From assembly GCA_027311025.1 (NCBI GenBank), contig DAICZS010000002.1:62001-126000 (forward strand): 64,000 nucleotides of DNA, written 5' to 3'. Position 1 is the first letter of the stretch. Each line of letters begins with the position of its first letter. This document shows, piece by piece, positions 15,621-24,914 of the stretch. A program made the position numbers and the translations under genes. The notes beneath the pieces were generated by a model, which saw nothing but the letters and a program-made list of their open reading frames with translations, was not told where the DNA came from and did no database searches. This stretch comes from Ferrovaceae bacterium (GTDB lineage: Bacteria > Pseudomonadota > Gammaproteobacteria > Burkholderiales > Ferrovaceae).

Positions 15621-18153
15621 ATGATGGGACTAATGAAACTCTATCAGATTTACTGAGATAGGCAATCAGGGCTGCTTGAGTTGCTTTGAAACGCTGTTGG
15701 GCCAAGGCTACCAGAGGCTCGGCATGCTCTGATAGTTCATTCAAATCAAGCTGCATCAAATCTCGGCAAACTAGATGGAGAGATTCTGCGCCAATATTTC
15801 CCGCACTGCCTTCGATTGTATGTGCCAATTCCTTCATCGTCTGGTAGTCCTTTCTGGAAATTGCAAAATGCATGGCTTCAAGTAACTTTTCAGTTTCAGA
15901 AATAAAACCACGAATGACAATGGGCATAAAATCTTCCTGTCCCTCACCCAGTAATTCAAGATGACGCAGAGTCGATTCCTTCACCAAATTGACGGCTGTT
16001 GATGCGGGTTTGTCTTGCAACTGGTCTTTGAATTCTTCATTATTAGTGCTGGAATTTACCGCTGTGAGTCGACTTATTGCATCCAGTAATGTGACAGCAT
16101 CAACAGGTTTGCTCATGTAAGAATCTGCACCAGCTTCTTCACACTCGCTCATGGCTTCAGTGGTTGCATTTGCTGTAAGCACAATCACTGGAGTCGGAGG
16201 TTTTTGTCGTGACATTGCCCGGTGGATTTTGAGTACATCAAGCCCGCTCATCAGAGGCATATTCATATCAAGAATGATAAGCCCATAATTCTTGTTCTCG
16301 AGCTTATCTAGGGCCTCTTCGCCATTTTCTGCAAGATCAACCCGATGCCCACCGTATTCTAGAATCTTGGAGATGATTTTTCTACTGGTTCCATTATCTT
16401 CTGCCAGCAAAATTGAAATTCCTGTTTTTTCAAGAGCATTTCGTTGATAGTGCTCTCTGAATGAAATTACCCCTTGATGTGGCTGGGGGGTCATGATGCC
16501 GTGTAATGCATTGAAAAGCAGTGTTTTGTCCACTGGGACACGCAATAAGCAGGAGTACCCTGCTTCAAGTAGACTCTTTTCACCCATGTTTTGTAGATCA
16601 GATGCGACTAAAATCAGAGCGACGTCTCGAGAAGGAATAATGGTGTGCACACGATTAGCAAACTCGACAACGTCCATGCCAAGGTTTTGTGGGGTGCATA
16701 GAACAATAGTGTGCTTTTGCAACTCTGATGGAATTTTTTTAAGACGATCAAAAAAATTAGGTATTGAAATTTCGTGATGAAAATGCATTGCCCACCCATT
16801 CAAATACATTCCAAGCGAATCACGTTCATTGATTTTCATTCCCAATGTAATGACTCTGAGTTGTCCCAGACATCGAGGGGCCAAATTGACTTTTGTTGTA
16901 GTCTGCTTTTCGAAAGGTAGTTCAAACCAGAAGACGCTTCCGACACCCGGTTCACTTTGAAGCCCCATATCCCCACCCATGAGAATGGCTAATTGTCTGG
17001 AGATGGTGGTTCCAAGGCCGCTACCTCCATACTGGCGAGAAATATCTGCACTGGCTTGAGTAAAGCTTTCAAATATATCTTTCTGAGCATTTGCTGCAAT
17101 GCCAATACCAGTATCAATGACTTCGAATCTTATTCTTGTCGTTTCTTCGTTCTGATGAAGCGTGCTAACGCGTAGTTCTACACTTCCCCGATCCGTGAAC
17201 TTAATGGCGTTACCAACCAAGTTAATAATGATCTGTCGGAGGTGAAGAGTGTCCCCTTTGAGCAAAAAGCACGTGTCTGAGCTAAACCGGACTTCTAAGC
17301 GTAATCCTTGAAGCTTTGCCTGCGATTTGAACATCTCAAGCGTGCCTCGAACCAACTGATGCAAATCAAAATCGATAATTTCACTGACCAATTTTCCGCT
17401 TTCAATCTTTGAGAAATCAAGCACATTTTCTATGAGTTGTAACAGTGTTTGCGCTGAAATTTTTAATGTATTTACTAAATCAAACTGTTCACCGTTCAGT
17501 GGCGTTGTCGTCAATAAATCACTGGTTCCTATGACGCCATTTAATGGAGTACGCATTTCATGACTCATATGAGCAAGAAACCTGCTTTTGGCCATATTGG
17601 CTTCTCGAGCTAATTTGATTGCGTTATTGAGTTGCTTGAGGAGTTTCAACAGATATAGCGGAATTAAAGTTAGGGTGAGCATCAAACCGACTGCCAAAAA
17701 TGGTTGAGAATTCCAGAATGGATTAAGCGTTACAACCATGGCGAATCCAACCAAACTGAGCAGGTAGGAGACAATAAGCGAAGGTATTCCGTATCGAATG
17801 CCATTGCCCACAATGACCCACAGGTAAATACCAAACAGTAGAAACCCCATTTCTTGGAGATAAAGCAGTGCATAGGTGATGGCTCCGATATCTGCAATCA
17901 TCGAAACCCATTGTCGCTTTCTTGAACCTACCTGCTTGAAAAGCAGCAGAAAAAACAAACCGACTGAAATGATTAGATAAATTATTGAAAATACGTATAC
18001 ATTCGACGGGATGACATGCGTTTGGTTAAATAGATTTTCTATTGACATGTAAAGAAAAATCGCCAGAGAATAAACTACCCTGAGCGACACCTGCTCATAT
18101 TCACCTTCACGTCCTCTAACTTGCTTGATAAAAAAGTGAATCCTTTTTTTCAT
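15610..18153 (-). CDS. rpfC: RpfC-like hybrid sensor histidine kinase
   Basis: An 847-residue hybrid kinase predicted to sense DSF. The N-terminal ~170 residues form about five hydrophobic helices. HisKA has H198 in MAKSRFLAHMSHEMRTPLNG, the same position as in Xanthomonas RpfC. The HATPase has an N box (N315), DTGIGI (347-352) and GGSGLGTTISRQL (G2 box with the RpfC-type TT). Residues about 430-555 look like a degenerate receiver lacking an obvious phospho-Asp. A true receiver follows, with D629 in LIILDMNMP, and a C-terminal HPt domain with H778 in LAHTIEGSAGNIGA. It overlaps rpfG by 4 bp. It is about 120 residues longer than the classical 726-residue RpfC because of the extra pseudo-receiver. 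Confidence 0.88.
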   Translation of the reverse strand: MKKRIHFFIKQVRGREGEYEQVSLRVVYSLAIFLYMSIENLFNQTHVIPSNVYVFSIIYLIISVGLFFLLLFKQVGSRKRQWVSMIADIGAITYALLYLQEMGFLLFGIYLWVIVGNGIRYGIPSLIVSYLLSLVGFAMVVTLNPFWNSQPFLAVGLMLTLTLIPLYLLKLLKQLNNAIKLAREANMAKSRFLAHMSHEMRTPLNGVIGTSDLLTTTPLNGEQFDLVNTLKISAQTLLQLIENVLDFSKIESGKLVSEIIDFDLHQLVRGTLEMFKSQAKLQGLRLEVRFSSDTCFLLKGDTLHLRQIIINLVGNAIKFTDRGSVELRVSTLHQNEETTRIRFEVIDTGIGIAANAQKDIFESFTQASADISRQYGGSGLGTTISRQLAILMGGDMGLQSEPGVGSVFWFELPFEKQTTTKVNLAPRCLGQLRVITLGMKINERDSLGMYLNGWAMHFHHEISIPNFFDRLKKIPSELQKHTIVLCTPQNLGMDVVEFANRVHTIIPSRDVALILVASDLQNMGEKSLLEAGYSCLLRVPVDKTLLFNALHGIMTPQPHQGVISFREHYQRNALEKTGISILLAEDNGTSRKIISKILEYGGHRVDLAENGEEALDKLENKNYGLIILDMNMPLMSGLDVLKIHRAMSRQKPPTPVIVLTANATTEAMSECEEAGADSYMSKPVDAVTLLDAISRLTAVNSSTNNEEFKDQLQDKPASTAVNLVKESTLRHLELLGEGQEDFMPIVIRGFISETEKLLEAMHFAISRKDYQTMKELAHTIEGSAGNIGAESLHLVCRDLMQLDLNELSEHAEPLVALAQQRFKATQAALIAYLSKSDRVSLVPSSTQ

Positions 18154-19262
18154 TGAATCACCCGAATTAGTGGTGTCGTCAATGAGTCCCGAAGCTGTTC
18201 CTGAACCAGACTGATCTTACTGAACTGCGCGATAAACGCATCAACACAGGCCGGGTCAAAATGCTTGCTACGATTGGCCGACAGGTAAGCCAGAGCATCG
18301 TCATTGGACCATGCCTTTTTATAAGGCCTCACTGAAGTCAGGGCGTCAAAGACATCGGCCACCGCAACAATGCGAGCTTCAAGCGCAATGTCGTTGCCTT
18401 TCAGCCCTTGGGGATAGCCGCTCCCATCGTATTTTTCATGATGCCCCAATGCAATTTGAGCTCCCTGAATGAGAATGCTGGAAGGGCTTTCCTTGAGAAT
18501 CTTGTAACCGATCATCGGGTGGTTCTTCATCACCTCAAACTCATCTGAAGTCAGCCGCCCTGGTTTGAGCAGAATCTGATCCGGAATCCCGATTTTGCCG
18601 ATATCGTGCATGGGTGCGGCCATCTCGATGAGCTCACAACGCATTTGATTCAAGCCGATGCCCTCGGCAATAAGGCGCGAATAGCGCGCCATTCTGAGGA
18701 TGTGATTGCCCGTTTCAGCGTCGCGAAATTCACCTGCCTTGGCAAGACAATACAAGGTTTCCTGTTCGCGCTCACGAATCTGCTGGGTAGCCTTGTGCAC
18801 GGCATGTTCAAGATCCTGGGAGTGCGCCTGAAGATTTTTTTCATGCTGGCGCAAAACCAGAAGGTTGCGACAACGCACGCGGCACTCATAGGGATCGATG
18901 GGTTTGGTCATGAAGTCCGTAGCACCGGCATCCAGAGCCCCATAGCGAATACCCAGTTCATCATGCGATGTAATCACGATAATGGGCACGGTTTCCAGTG
19001 AGGGAATCTGGCGTATGGCCGTGATGACTTCCAGACCAGACATTTCCTTCATCCGATAATCCACCAGAATCAGGTCAGGCTGATTCCATTGCACCCACTC
19101 CAGCGATTGCAACGGCGAGGGGAAGGTGTGCGTGATGATGTCACTTTGGATGCTGCGAACGATTTTGTCGAGAATGACCCGACTGGTGAATTCGTCGTCA
19201 ATGATGGCGACCACCGGAGGAGCCTGGTGGGCGGCAGTAGGTACTGACTGCTGGAATGGCAT
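18150..19262 (-). CDS. rpfG: RpfG-like response regulator with HD-GYP phosphodiesterase
   Basis: A 370-residue two-domain output protein. The receiver has IDDE at 21-24 and phospho-acceptor D68 in DLILVDYRMKEMSG, with K120 in FMTKPID. The HD-GYP domain holds HD at 219-220 (APMHDIGKIGIPD) and HHEKYDGSGYP (274-284), the residues that bind metals and cyclic-di-GMP. In the known pathway RpfC phosphorylates RpfG, which then hydrolyses c-di-GMP. The gene is upstream of and coupled to rpfC, while the rpfH gene seen in some xanthomonads is absent. Confidence 0.9.
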   Translation of the reverse strand: MPFQQSVPTAAHQAPPVVAIIDDEFTSRVILDKIVRSIQSDIITHTFPSPLQSLEWVQWNQPDLILVDYRMKEMSGLEVITAIRQIPSLETVPIIVITSHDELGIRYGALDAGATDFMTKPIDPYECRVRCRNLLVLRQHEKNLQAHSQDLEHAVHKATQQIREREQETLYCLAKAGEFRDAETGNHILRMARYSRLIAEGIGLNQMRCELIEMAAPMHDIGKIGIPDQILLKPGRLTSDEFEVMKNHPMIGYKILKESPSSILIQGAQIALGHHEKYDGSGYPQGLKGNDIALEARIVAVADVFDALTSVRPYKKAWSNDDALAYLSANRSKHFDPACVDAFIAQFSKISLVQEQLRDSLTTPLIRVIQ

Positions 19263-19394
19263 GAGATTCCCCTCTCATTGACGCGAAATTGATGGGTTAA
19301 CGCGTACTTTATCCTTAAATCAGGCTGGCCACAATTCGGGCCTTTGTTCAGAATATTCAGAAAAATCCGGCTCCTTGGGAAAAGTGCGCGCGTA

Positions 19395-19432
19395 AGAAAA
19401 AAGGGTTAGCGACACCATGTTCGCTAACCCTT
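19395..19432 (-). terminator. Rho-independent terminator after tRNA-Asn
   Basis: A 12-bp perfect stem, 19401-19412 pairing with 19421-19432 (AAGGGTTAGCGA and its complement), has an 8-nt loop. Read on the minus strand it is followed by a run of T (complement of 19395-19402). It lies 6 bp beyond the 3' end of the tRNA gene. Confidence 0.85.
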
Positions 19433-19438
19433 CAAATT

Positions 19439-19514
19439 TGGCTCCTCGACCTGGGCTCGAACCAGGGACCTGCGGATTAACAGTCCGTCGCTCTACCGAC
19501 TGAGCTATCGAGGA
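19439..19514 (-). tRNA. tRNA-Asn (anticodon GTT)
   Basis: The 76-nt minus-strand gene has a 7-bp acceptor stem (TCCTCGA with TCGAGGA), discriminator G, encoded CCA (complement of 19439-19441), D arm AGCTCAGTCGGTAGAGC, anticodon loop CTGTTAA giving GTT for Asn, and T arm with GGTTCGAGCCC. Its 3' end faces the AT-rich left block, the orientation in which integrases commonly use tRNA genes as attachment sites. Confidence 0.96.
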
Positions 19515-19539
19515 ATCGGTAAACCGTAGATTTTAAATG

Positions 19540-19571
19540 CTTAAAGAAGGAGGGTCAAGAGCACCCCCTTC
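19540..19571 (-). terminator. Likely terminator of the aminotransferase gene
   Basis: The hairpin at 19546-19571 (GAAGG-A-GGGT paired with ACCCCCTTC, one bulged base, 7-8 nt loop) lies 7-32 bp after the stop of the minus-strand aminotransferase gene. It is followed on that strand by TTTAAGC, a weak T tract. Confidence 0.55.
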
Positions 19572-19577
19572 ATTATT

Positions 19578-20783
19578 TCAACTCAATACGCTTGCAATGG
19601 CCTCCACGACCGTGTCGATATTGCGGGTATTGAGCGCTGCAACGCAGATCCGCCCGGAATCCACCGCATAGACGGAAAATTCAGATTTGAGGCGTGCCAC
19701 CTGTGCCTGGCTCAAGCCCGAAAACGAAAACATGCCGTTTTGATGCGCCACAAAGCTGAAGTCCTTGGCGGGCAAACGGGTTTTGAGCTTGGCGACGAAA
19801 CTTTGGCGCATGGCCTTGATACGATCGCGCATGCCAGACAGTTCTTGTTCCCAAAGCGTTCTGAGTTCCGGCGTGCACAGCACGGTCGCCACAAGCTGGG
19901 CGCCGTGGGTAGGTGGGTTGGAATAGTTGGTACGAACCACACGCTTGATCTGGGAGAGTACGCGCTGTGCCTCCTCGCGACTGCTGGCTACCAGGTTGAA
20001 GGCGCCGATGCGCTCCCCGTACAGGGAAAACGATTTGGAAAACGAGTTGGAGACCAGCAGGGCGCGCCCGGTGGCCGCAAAACGACGAACTACCGCGCCA
20101 TCCTCGTCTATGGAACGTGAAAAACCCTGGTAAGCCAGGTCCAGAAATGGCACGAGCTGACGGCGGCCTACCACTTCAATGACCTGATCCCATTGGCTGT
20201 CGGTCAAATCAACCCCGCTGGGGTTATGACAGCAGGCATGCAGTACGATGACCGTGCCGGGCTTGGCGCTTTCCAGCGCGTTCAGCAAACCCGTAAAATT
20301 GACGCCATGTGTTGCTGCATCGTAGTAGGGGTAAGTTTTAACCACAAAGCCTGCAGATTCAAACAGCGCGCGGTGATTTTCCCAACTGGGGTCAGAAATC
20401 CAGACCTCGGCATCAGGGTTGAAACGCTTGAGGAAATCGGCGCCAATCTTGAGCCCGCCTGTGCCGCCCAGCGATTGCACGGTAATGGCCCTACCTTCTG
20501 TAACAGCCGGAGAATCAGCCCCAAATACCAGCGTCTGTACCTGTTTATCGTAACTGGCAAGGCCGTCAATGGGCAAATAGCTGCGTGGTGCAGCAGCAGC
20601 AGTCAGTTGGGCTTCAGCACGCTTGACACATTCCAGCAAGGGCACTTTGCCATTGTCGTCCGTGTAAACGCCAACCCCCAAATTCACTTTGGCAGGATTG
20701 GCATCCGCATTGTAAGCTTCTGTAATCCCCAGGATCGGGTCACGGGGGGCCATTTCAATGGAGCTGAACAAGGATCCGGTCAT
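19578..20783 (-). CDS. tyrB: Aromatic/aspartate aminotransferase (class I, PLP)
   Basis: A 401-residue class Ia aminotransferase that transfers amino groups between aromatic amino acids or aspartate and 2-oxo acids in the cytoplasm. The N terminus FSSIEMAPRDPILGITEAYNAD and VNLGVGVYTDDNGKVPLL are diagnostic of the AspC/TyrB subgroup. CCHNPSGVDLT is the substrate-binding motif, and the PLP lysine lies in LVSNSFSKSFSLYGERIGA. TyrB versus AspC specificity cannot be decided from sequence by eye; the proteobacterial context favours the aromatic-type name. It is divergent from uvrB over 59 bp. Confidence 0.88.
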   Translation of the reverse strand: MTGSLFSSIEMAPRDPILGITEAYNADANPAKVNLGVGVYTDDNGKVPLLECVKRAEAQLTAAAAPRSYLPIDGLASYDKQVQTLVFGADSPAVTEGRAITVQSLGGTGGLKIGADFLKRFNPDAEVWISDPSWENHRALFESAGFVVKTYPYYDAATHGVNFTGLLNALESAKPGTVIVLHACCHNPSGVDLTDSQWDQVIEVVGRRQLVPFLDLAYQGFSRSIDEDGAVVRRFAATGRALLVSNSFSKSFSLYGERIGAFNLVASSREEAQRVLSQIKRVVRTNYSNPPTHGAQLVATVLCTPELRTLWEQELSGMRDRIKAMRQSFVAKLKTRLPAKDFSFVAHQNGMFSFSGLSQAQVARLKSEFSVYAVDSGRICVAALNTRNIDTVVEAIASVLS

Positions 20784-20842
20784 GATGCACTCTGAATGTT
20801 AAAATCGTGGTCCAATAACTCTTCAAACGACCCATTCTAGCA

Positions 20843-22858
20843 GTGATCGTCACTTTCCCCAACAGCCCCTACCGTCTACACCAGCCCTTTGAGCCTGCCG
20901 GCGATCAGCCACAGGCTATCGCACAGTTGGTGGAAGGGCTGTCTGACGGGCTGCAGTTCCAGACCCTGTTGGGCGTTACGGGGTCGGGCAAGACTTTTAC
21001 CATGGCCAACGTCATTGCCCGACTGGGTCGGCCGGCCATTGTCATGGCGCCCAACAAGACACTGGCAGCTCAGTTGTATGCCGAATTACGGGAATTTCTA
21101 CCGGAAAATGCGGTGGAATATTTCGTGTCCTATTACGATTACTACCAACCCGAAGCCTACGTTCCCGCACGCGACCTGTACATCGAAAAAGACTCCAGCA
21201 TCAATGAACATATCGAGCAGATGCGCCTGTCAGCCACCAAATCATTGCTGGAGCGCCCTGATTGCGTCATTGTCGCCACGGTTTCTGCCATTTACGGTAT
21301 TGGTGAGCTTGCCGAATATCACAGCATGATCCTGCATTTGCGTGACCAGGAGAAAATGGACCAACGCGCCATCGTATCCCGGTTGACGGCCATGCAATAC
21401 ACCCGCAATGAAATGGAATTCAAGCGGGGTGTCTTTCGCGTTCGTGGCGACGTGATTGACATCTTTCCTGCAGAAAACAGCGAATCTGCCCTCCGGGTGA
21501 CGCTTTTTGACGATGAAGTGGAAAGCCTGATGCTGTTCGACCCGCTCACAGGCAAAACGCTGCAGCGTCTGGGCCGCTTTACCGTATTCCCCTCAAGCCA
21601 TTACGTTACGCCACGCGACACCGTGCTTCGGGCGATTGATTCCATCAAAATCGAGTTGCATGAACGCATTGAGTTTTTTGCCAGGGAGCACAAGCTGGTC
21701 GAGATGCAGCGTATCGAACAGCGAACGCGGTACGATCTTGAAATGCTCAATGAAATCGGATTTTGCAAGGGCATCGAAAACTATTCGCGTCATCTGTCCC
21801 GGCGTGCAGCGGGCGAGCCCCCACCCACCTTGATCGAGTATCTGCCAAAGAATGCCTTGATGTTCGTCGATGAATCCCATGTCACCATTCCTCAAGTGGG
21901 TGGCATGTACAAAGGCGACCGGGCGCGGAAGGAAAACCTCGTGAATTATGGCTTTCGCCTGCCTTCGGCATTGGACAACCGTCCGCTGCGGTTTGATGAG
22001 TTCGAGCATCTTATGCCTCAATGCATTTTCATTTCGGCCACACCTTCAACATACGAAGATAACCATGCCGGCCAGGTGGTAGAACAATTGGTCAGGCCCA
22101 CGGGCTTGGTCGACCCCGTCCTGGAGGTACGACCGGCGCGCTCCCAGGTGGATGACCTACTGTCTGAATGCACCCTCAGGGTTGCCGCAGGCGAGCGCGT
22201 CCTGGTCACCACGTTGACCAAGCGCATGGCAGAAGACCTGACGGAGTATCTCGATGAGCATGGCATCAAGGTTCGCTACCTTCATTCCGACATTGATACC
22301 GTAGAGCGTGTGGAGATCATTCGCGATCTGCGCATGGGGGTTTTCGATGTACTGGTGGGGATCAATCTGCTTCGGGAAGGTCTCGACATCCCCGAAGTTT
22401 CGCTGGTGGCCATTCTGGATGCTGACAAGGAAGGGTTTCTGCGTTCCGAAAGATCCCTCATCCAGACCATCGGCAGGGCTGCCCGCCATCTCAACGGTAA
22501 AGCCATTCTGTATGGCGACAAAGTCACGGACTCCATGCAGGCAGCCATGCGTGAGACCGAGCGCCGGCGGCGTTATCAGATGGATTACAACGAGACGCAC
22601 CACATCACACCACGTGGCGTCAGCAAGCGCATCAAGGACATCATTGAAGGCATTTATGATCCTGAATTCGCTTCTCAGGAACTGTCCAAAATATCGGCAG
22701 CAGAACACCTGGATGAATTATCTGAAAAACAGCTGACTGCCTTGCTCAAACGCCTGGAAAAGGAAATGCTGGAGGCTGCCAAAAACCTGGAGTTTGAACT
22801 TGCGGCAAATAAGCGGGATGAACTCAAACGCGTTCGGGATTTTCTGTTGCTGTCATGA
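20843..22858 (+). CDS. uvrB: Excinuclease ABC subunit B
   Basis: A 671-residue damage-verification helicase of nucleotide excision repair, with start GTG 20843. Motif I is [14 protein letters not shown], followed by the beta-hairpin region [16 protein letters not shown], the DEAD-like [18 protein letters not shown], helicase motifs [23 protein letters not shown] and [17 protein letters not shown], and the C-terminal UVR domain ending [15 protein letters not shown] that contacts UvrC. Length and all motifs are normal. An A-rich TTAAAAT at 20799-20805 may be its -10. No clear SOS box was recognised. Confidence 0.97.
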   Translation: MIVTFPNSPYRLHQPFEPAGDQPQAIAQLVEGLSDGLQFQTLLGVTGSGKTFTMANVIARLGRPAIVMAPNKTLAAQLYAELREFLPENAVEYFVSYYDYYQPEAYVPARDLYIEKDSSINEHIEQMRLSATKSLLERPDCVIVATVSAIYGIGELAEYHSMILHLRDQEKMDQRAIVSRLTAMQYTRNEMEFKRGVFRVRGDVIDIFPAENSESALRVTLFDDEVESLMLFDPLTGKTLQRLGRFTVFPSSHYVTPRDTVLRAIDSIKIELHERIEFFAREHKLVEMQRIEQRTRYDLEMLNEIGFCKGIENYSRHLSRRAAGEPPPTLIEYLPKNALMFVDESHVTIPQVGGMYKGDRARKENLVNYGFRLPSALDNRPLRFDEFEHLMPQCIFISATPSTYEDNHAGQVVEQLVRPTGLVDPVLEVRPARSQVDDLLSECTLRVAAGERVLVTTLTKRMAEDLTEYLDEHGIKVRYLHSDIDTVERVEIIRDLRMGVFDVLVGINLLREGLDIPEVSLVAILDADKEGFLRSERSLIQTIGRAARHLNGKAILYGDKVTDSMQAAMRETERRRRYQMDYNETHHITPRGVSKRIKDIIEGIYDPEFASQELSKISAAEHLDELSEKQLTALLKRLEKEMLEAAKNLEFELAANKRDELKRVRDFLLLS

Positions 22859-22880
22859 TGCTCACGCAAGGATGGTTTGG

Positions 22881-24914
22881 ATGAAAAGAATACTCTGGGG
22901 AGGAATCCTGATGCTGACGCTTGCAGGGTGTGCCGAATTGCCCGTGCAGCCCGCTCAATCCGGGGTGGATTCGCAGTGGATGGATGCCTCGGTACGACCA
23001 CAAGATGATTTGTACCGGCATGTCTCCGGAAAATGGCTGGAAACCGTGACGATTCCACCCGACCGCGCGCGATTCGGCGCTTTTGACCAATTGAGAGACC
23101 TGTCAGAAAGCCATCTACGTACCCTTATCGAGGGGCTCGTCGCCCAACCTGACGCTGAACCCGGGTCCGGGGCGTGGAAAATGGCCCGACTCTACCGCGA
23201 CTTCATGGACGAGCCCGCCCTTGAAGCAGCAGGCATGACGCCACTGGCAGCTGAACTGGCACGCGTTGACGACGTGAAGACCCACGACGACCTGGTGGCA
23301 CTAATGGCGCATCTCGCTGCTCAGGACGTGGGCGTGCCCATGGAACCTTCGGTGGCGCCCGATGCGCGTGAGACCACGCGTTATGCGGTGTATGTCAGTC
23401 AGGGTGGATTGGGGATGCCGGACCGCGAATACTACCTCAACACGTCCGACCAGCGACTCATCCAGGTCCGCGAAGCCTATCAGCGCTATCTTGAAACACT
23501 GTTTACTCTGGCGCATGAGCAGAACCCGCAGCGTTCAGCCCAACAAGCCCTTGCGCTGGAAACCTCGTTGGCGGAAGCACAGTGGACCAAAGTGGAGAAT
23601 CGAGACAGCATCAAGACCTACAACAAGATTGCGCTCTCCGATCTCGACATGCAAATTTCGTCAGATTGGGCCTGGACCGTATGGCAGAAAGCCATGGGCA
23701 TAGACGGACGCATCGAGGCCCTGATCCTACGCCAACCCAGTTATTTCAAGACACTCTCGGTGCTCAGCCGCAATGCGCCACTGGATCAATGGAAGTCCTA
23801 TTTGAAGGCGCGACTGCTCGATGCCTATTCGCCTTTTCTCAGCGCTGAATTTGTAAACGCCCAGTTCAAGTTTCATGGTGCCACGGTGCGAGGCATTCCT
23901 GAAAACCGTCCGCGCTGGAAGCGCGGGGTTGCCATAGTGGAGTCCAGCATGGGCGAGGCCTTGGGCCACTTATACGTGGATGCGTACTTCCCTGAATCGA
24001 GCAAGCAGCGTATGCAGACTTTGGTGCGTCACCTGCTGGAAGCTTATCGTCAGAGCATCGAAACATTGCCCTGGATGGGGCAGAGCACACGCGAAGAAGC
24101 CTTGCGCAAGCTCGCAGCGCTCAATACCAAGATTGGTTATCCTTCGCGCTGGCTTGATTACGGCACTCTGACCATCCTGCCGGGTGATTTATTGGGCAAT
24201 CTGAAACGCGCCAGGCTGTTTGAAACGCAACGCCAGATCAACAAGCTGGGGCAACCCATTGATCGCGAAGAATGGGGCATGACGCCGCAAACCGTCAATG
24301 CCTACTACAGCGCCAGAATGAATGAAATCGTCTTTCCTGCCGCAATCCTGCAACCGCCTTTCTTCAATCCGGAAGCAGACGATGCTGTGAATTATGGCGC
24401 AATTGGTGCGGTCATCGGTCATGAGATCAGCCATGCCTTCGATGATCAGGGCAGCCAATCAGACGGGCAGGGCAATTTGCGCAACTGGTGGACCGATGCA
24501 GACCGCCAGCAGTTTTCACAGCGTGCACAAGCCCTGGTGGAGCAGTACAACGCATACAGTCCACTACCAGGCTATTTCGTGAACGGATCATTGACCCTGG
24601 GGGAAAACATCGCTGATAACGCAGGCCTGGCCATAGCGTTCAAGGCTTATCACCTGGCCCTGGAAAACGAACCTGCACCCATCATTGACGGTTTGAGCGG
24701 AGATCAGCGATTTTATTGCGGATGGGTACAGGCATGGCGCAGCCGGGTCAGGGATGCCGAGACCGTTCGTTTGCTCAAGGTGGACCCTCATGCGCCAGCG
24801 GCCATTCGGGCTGATGGGGCCCTGGTCAACCAGCCCGGGTATCAGGCGGCTTTTGACACGCACCCGGGCGACCGATTATACCGGGCGGCCGAACAGCAAG
24901 TCATCATTTGGTAG
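22881..24914 (+). CDS. pepO: M13-family metalloendopeptidase lipoprotein (PepO/neprilysin-like)
   Basis: A 677-residue zinc peptidase. ATG 22881 is preferred (AAGGA at 22868-22872), giving a signal peptide with lipobox LAGC (MKRILWGGILMLTLAGC), so it is likely membrane-anchored and faces the periplasm or outside. The zinc site is VIGHEISHAFDDQGSQ, with the third ligand in ENIADNAGLAIAFKAYH. NAYYSARMNEIVFPAAILQPPFF and the C-terminal FYCGWVQAWRSRVRDAE are typical of M13. It starts 22 bp after uvrB and converges on the FAD oxidase gene with an 11-bp overlap. The natural substrate is unknown. Confidence 0.9.
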   Translation: MKRILWGGILMLTLAGCAELPVQPAQSGVDSQWMDASVRPQDDLYRHVSGKWLETVTIPPDRARFGAFDQLRDLSESHLRTLIEGLVAQPDAEPGSGAWKMARLYRDFMDEPALEAAGMTPLAAELARVDDVKTHDDLVALMAHLAAQDVGVPMEPSVAPDARETTRYAVYVSQGGLGMPDREYYLNTSDQRLIQVREAYQRYLETLFTLAHEQNPQRSAQQALALETSLAEAQWTKVENRDSIKTYNKIALSDLDMQISSDWAWTVWQKAMGIDGRIEALILRQPSYFKTLSVLSRNAPLDQWKSYLKARLLDAYSPFLSAEFVNAQFKFHGATVRGIPENRPRWKRGVAIVESSMGEALGHLYVDAYFPESSKQRMQTLVRHLLEAYRQSIETLPWMGQSTREEALRKLAALNTKIGYPSRWLDYGTLTILPGDLLGNLKRARLFETQRQINKLGQPIDREEWGMTPQTVNAYYSARMNEIVFPAAILQPPFFNPEADDAVNYGAIGAVIGHEISHAFDDQGSQSDGQGNLRNWWTDADRQQFSQRAQALVEQYNAYSPLPGYFVNGSLTLGENIADNAGLAIAFKAYHLALENEPAPIIDGLSGDQRFYCGWVQAWRSRVRDAETVRLLKVDPHAPAAIRADGALVNQPGYQAAFDTHPGDRLYRAAEQQVIIW

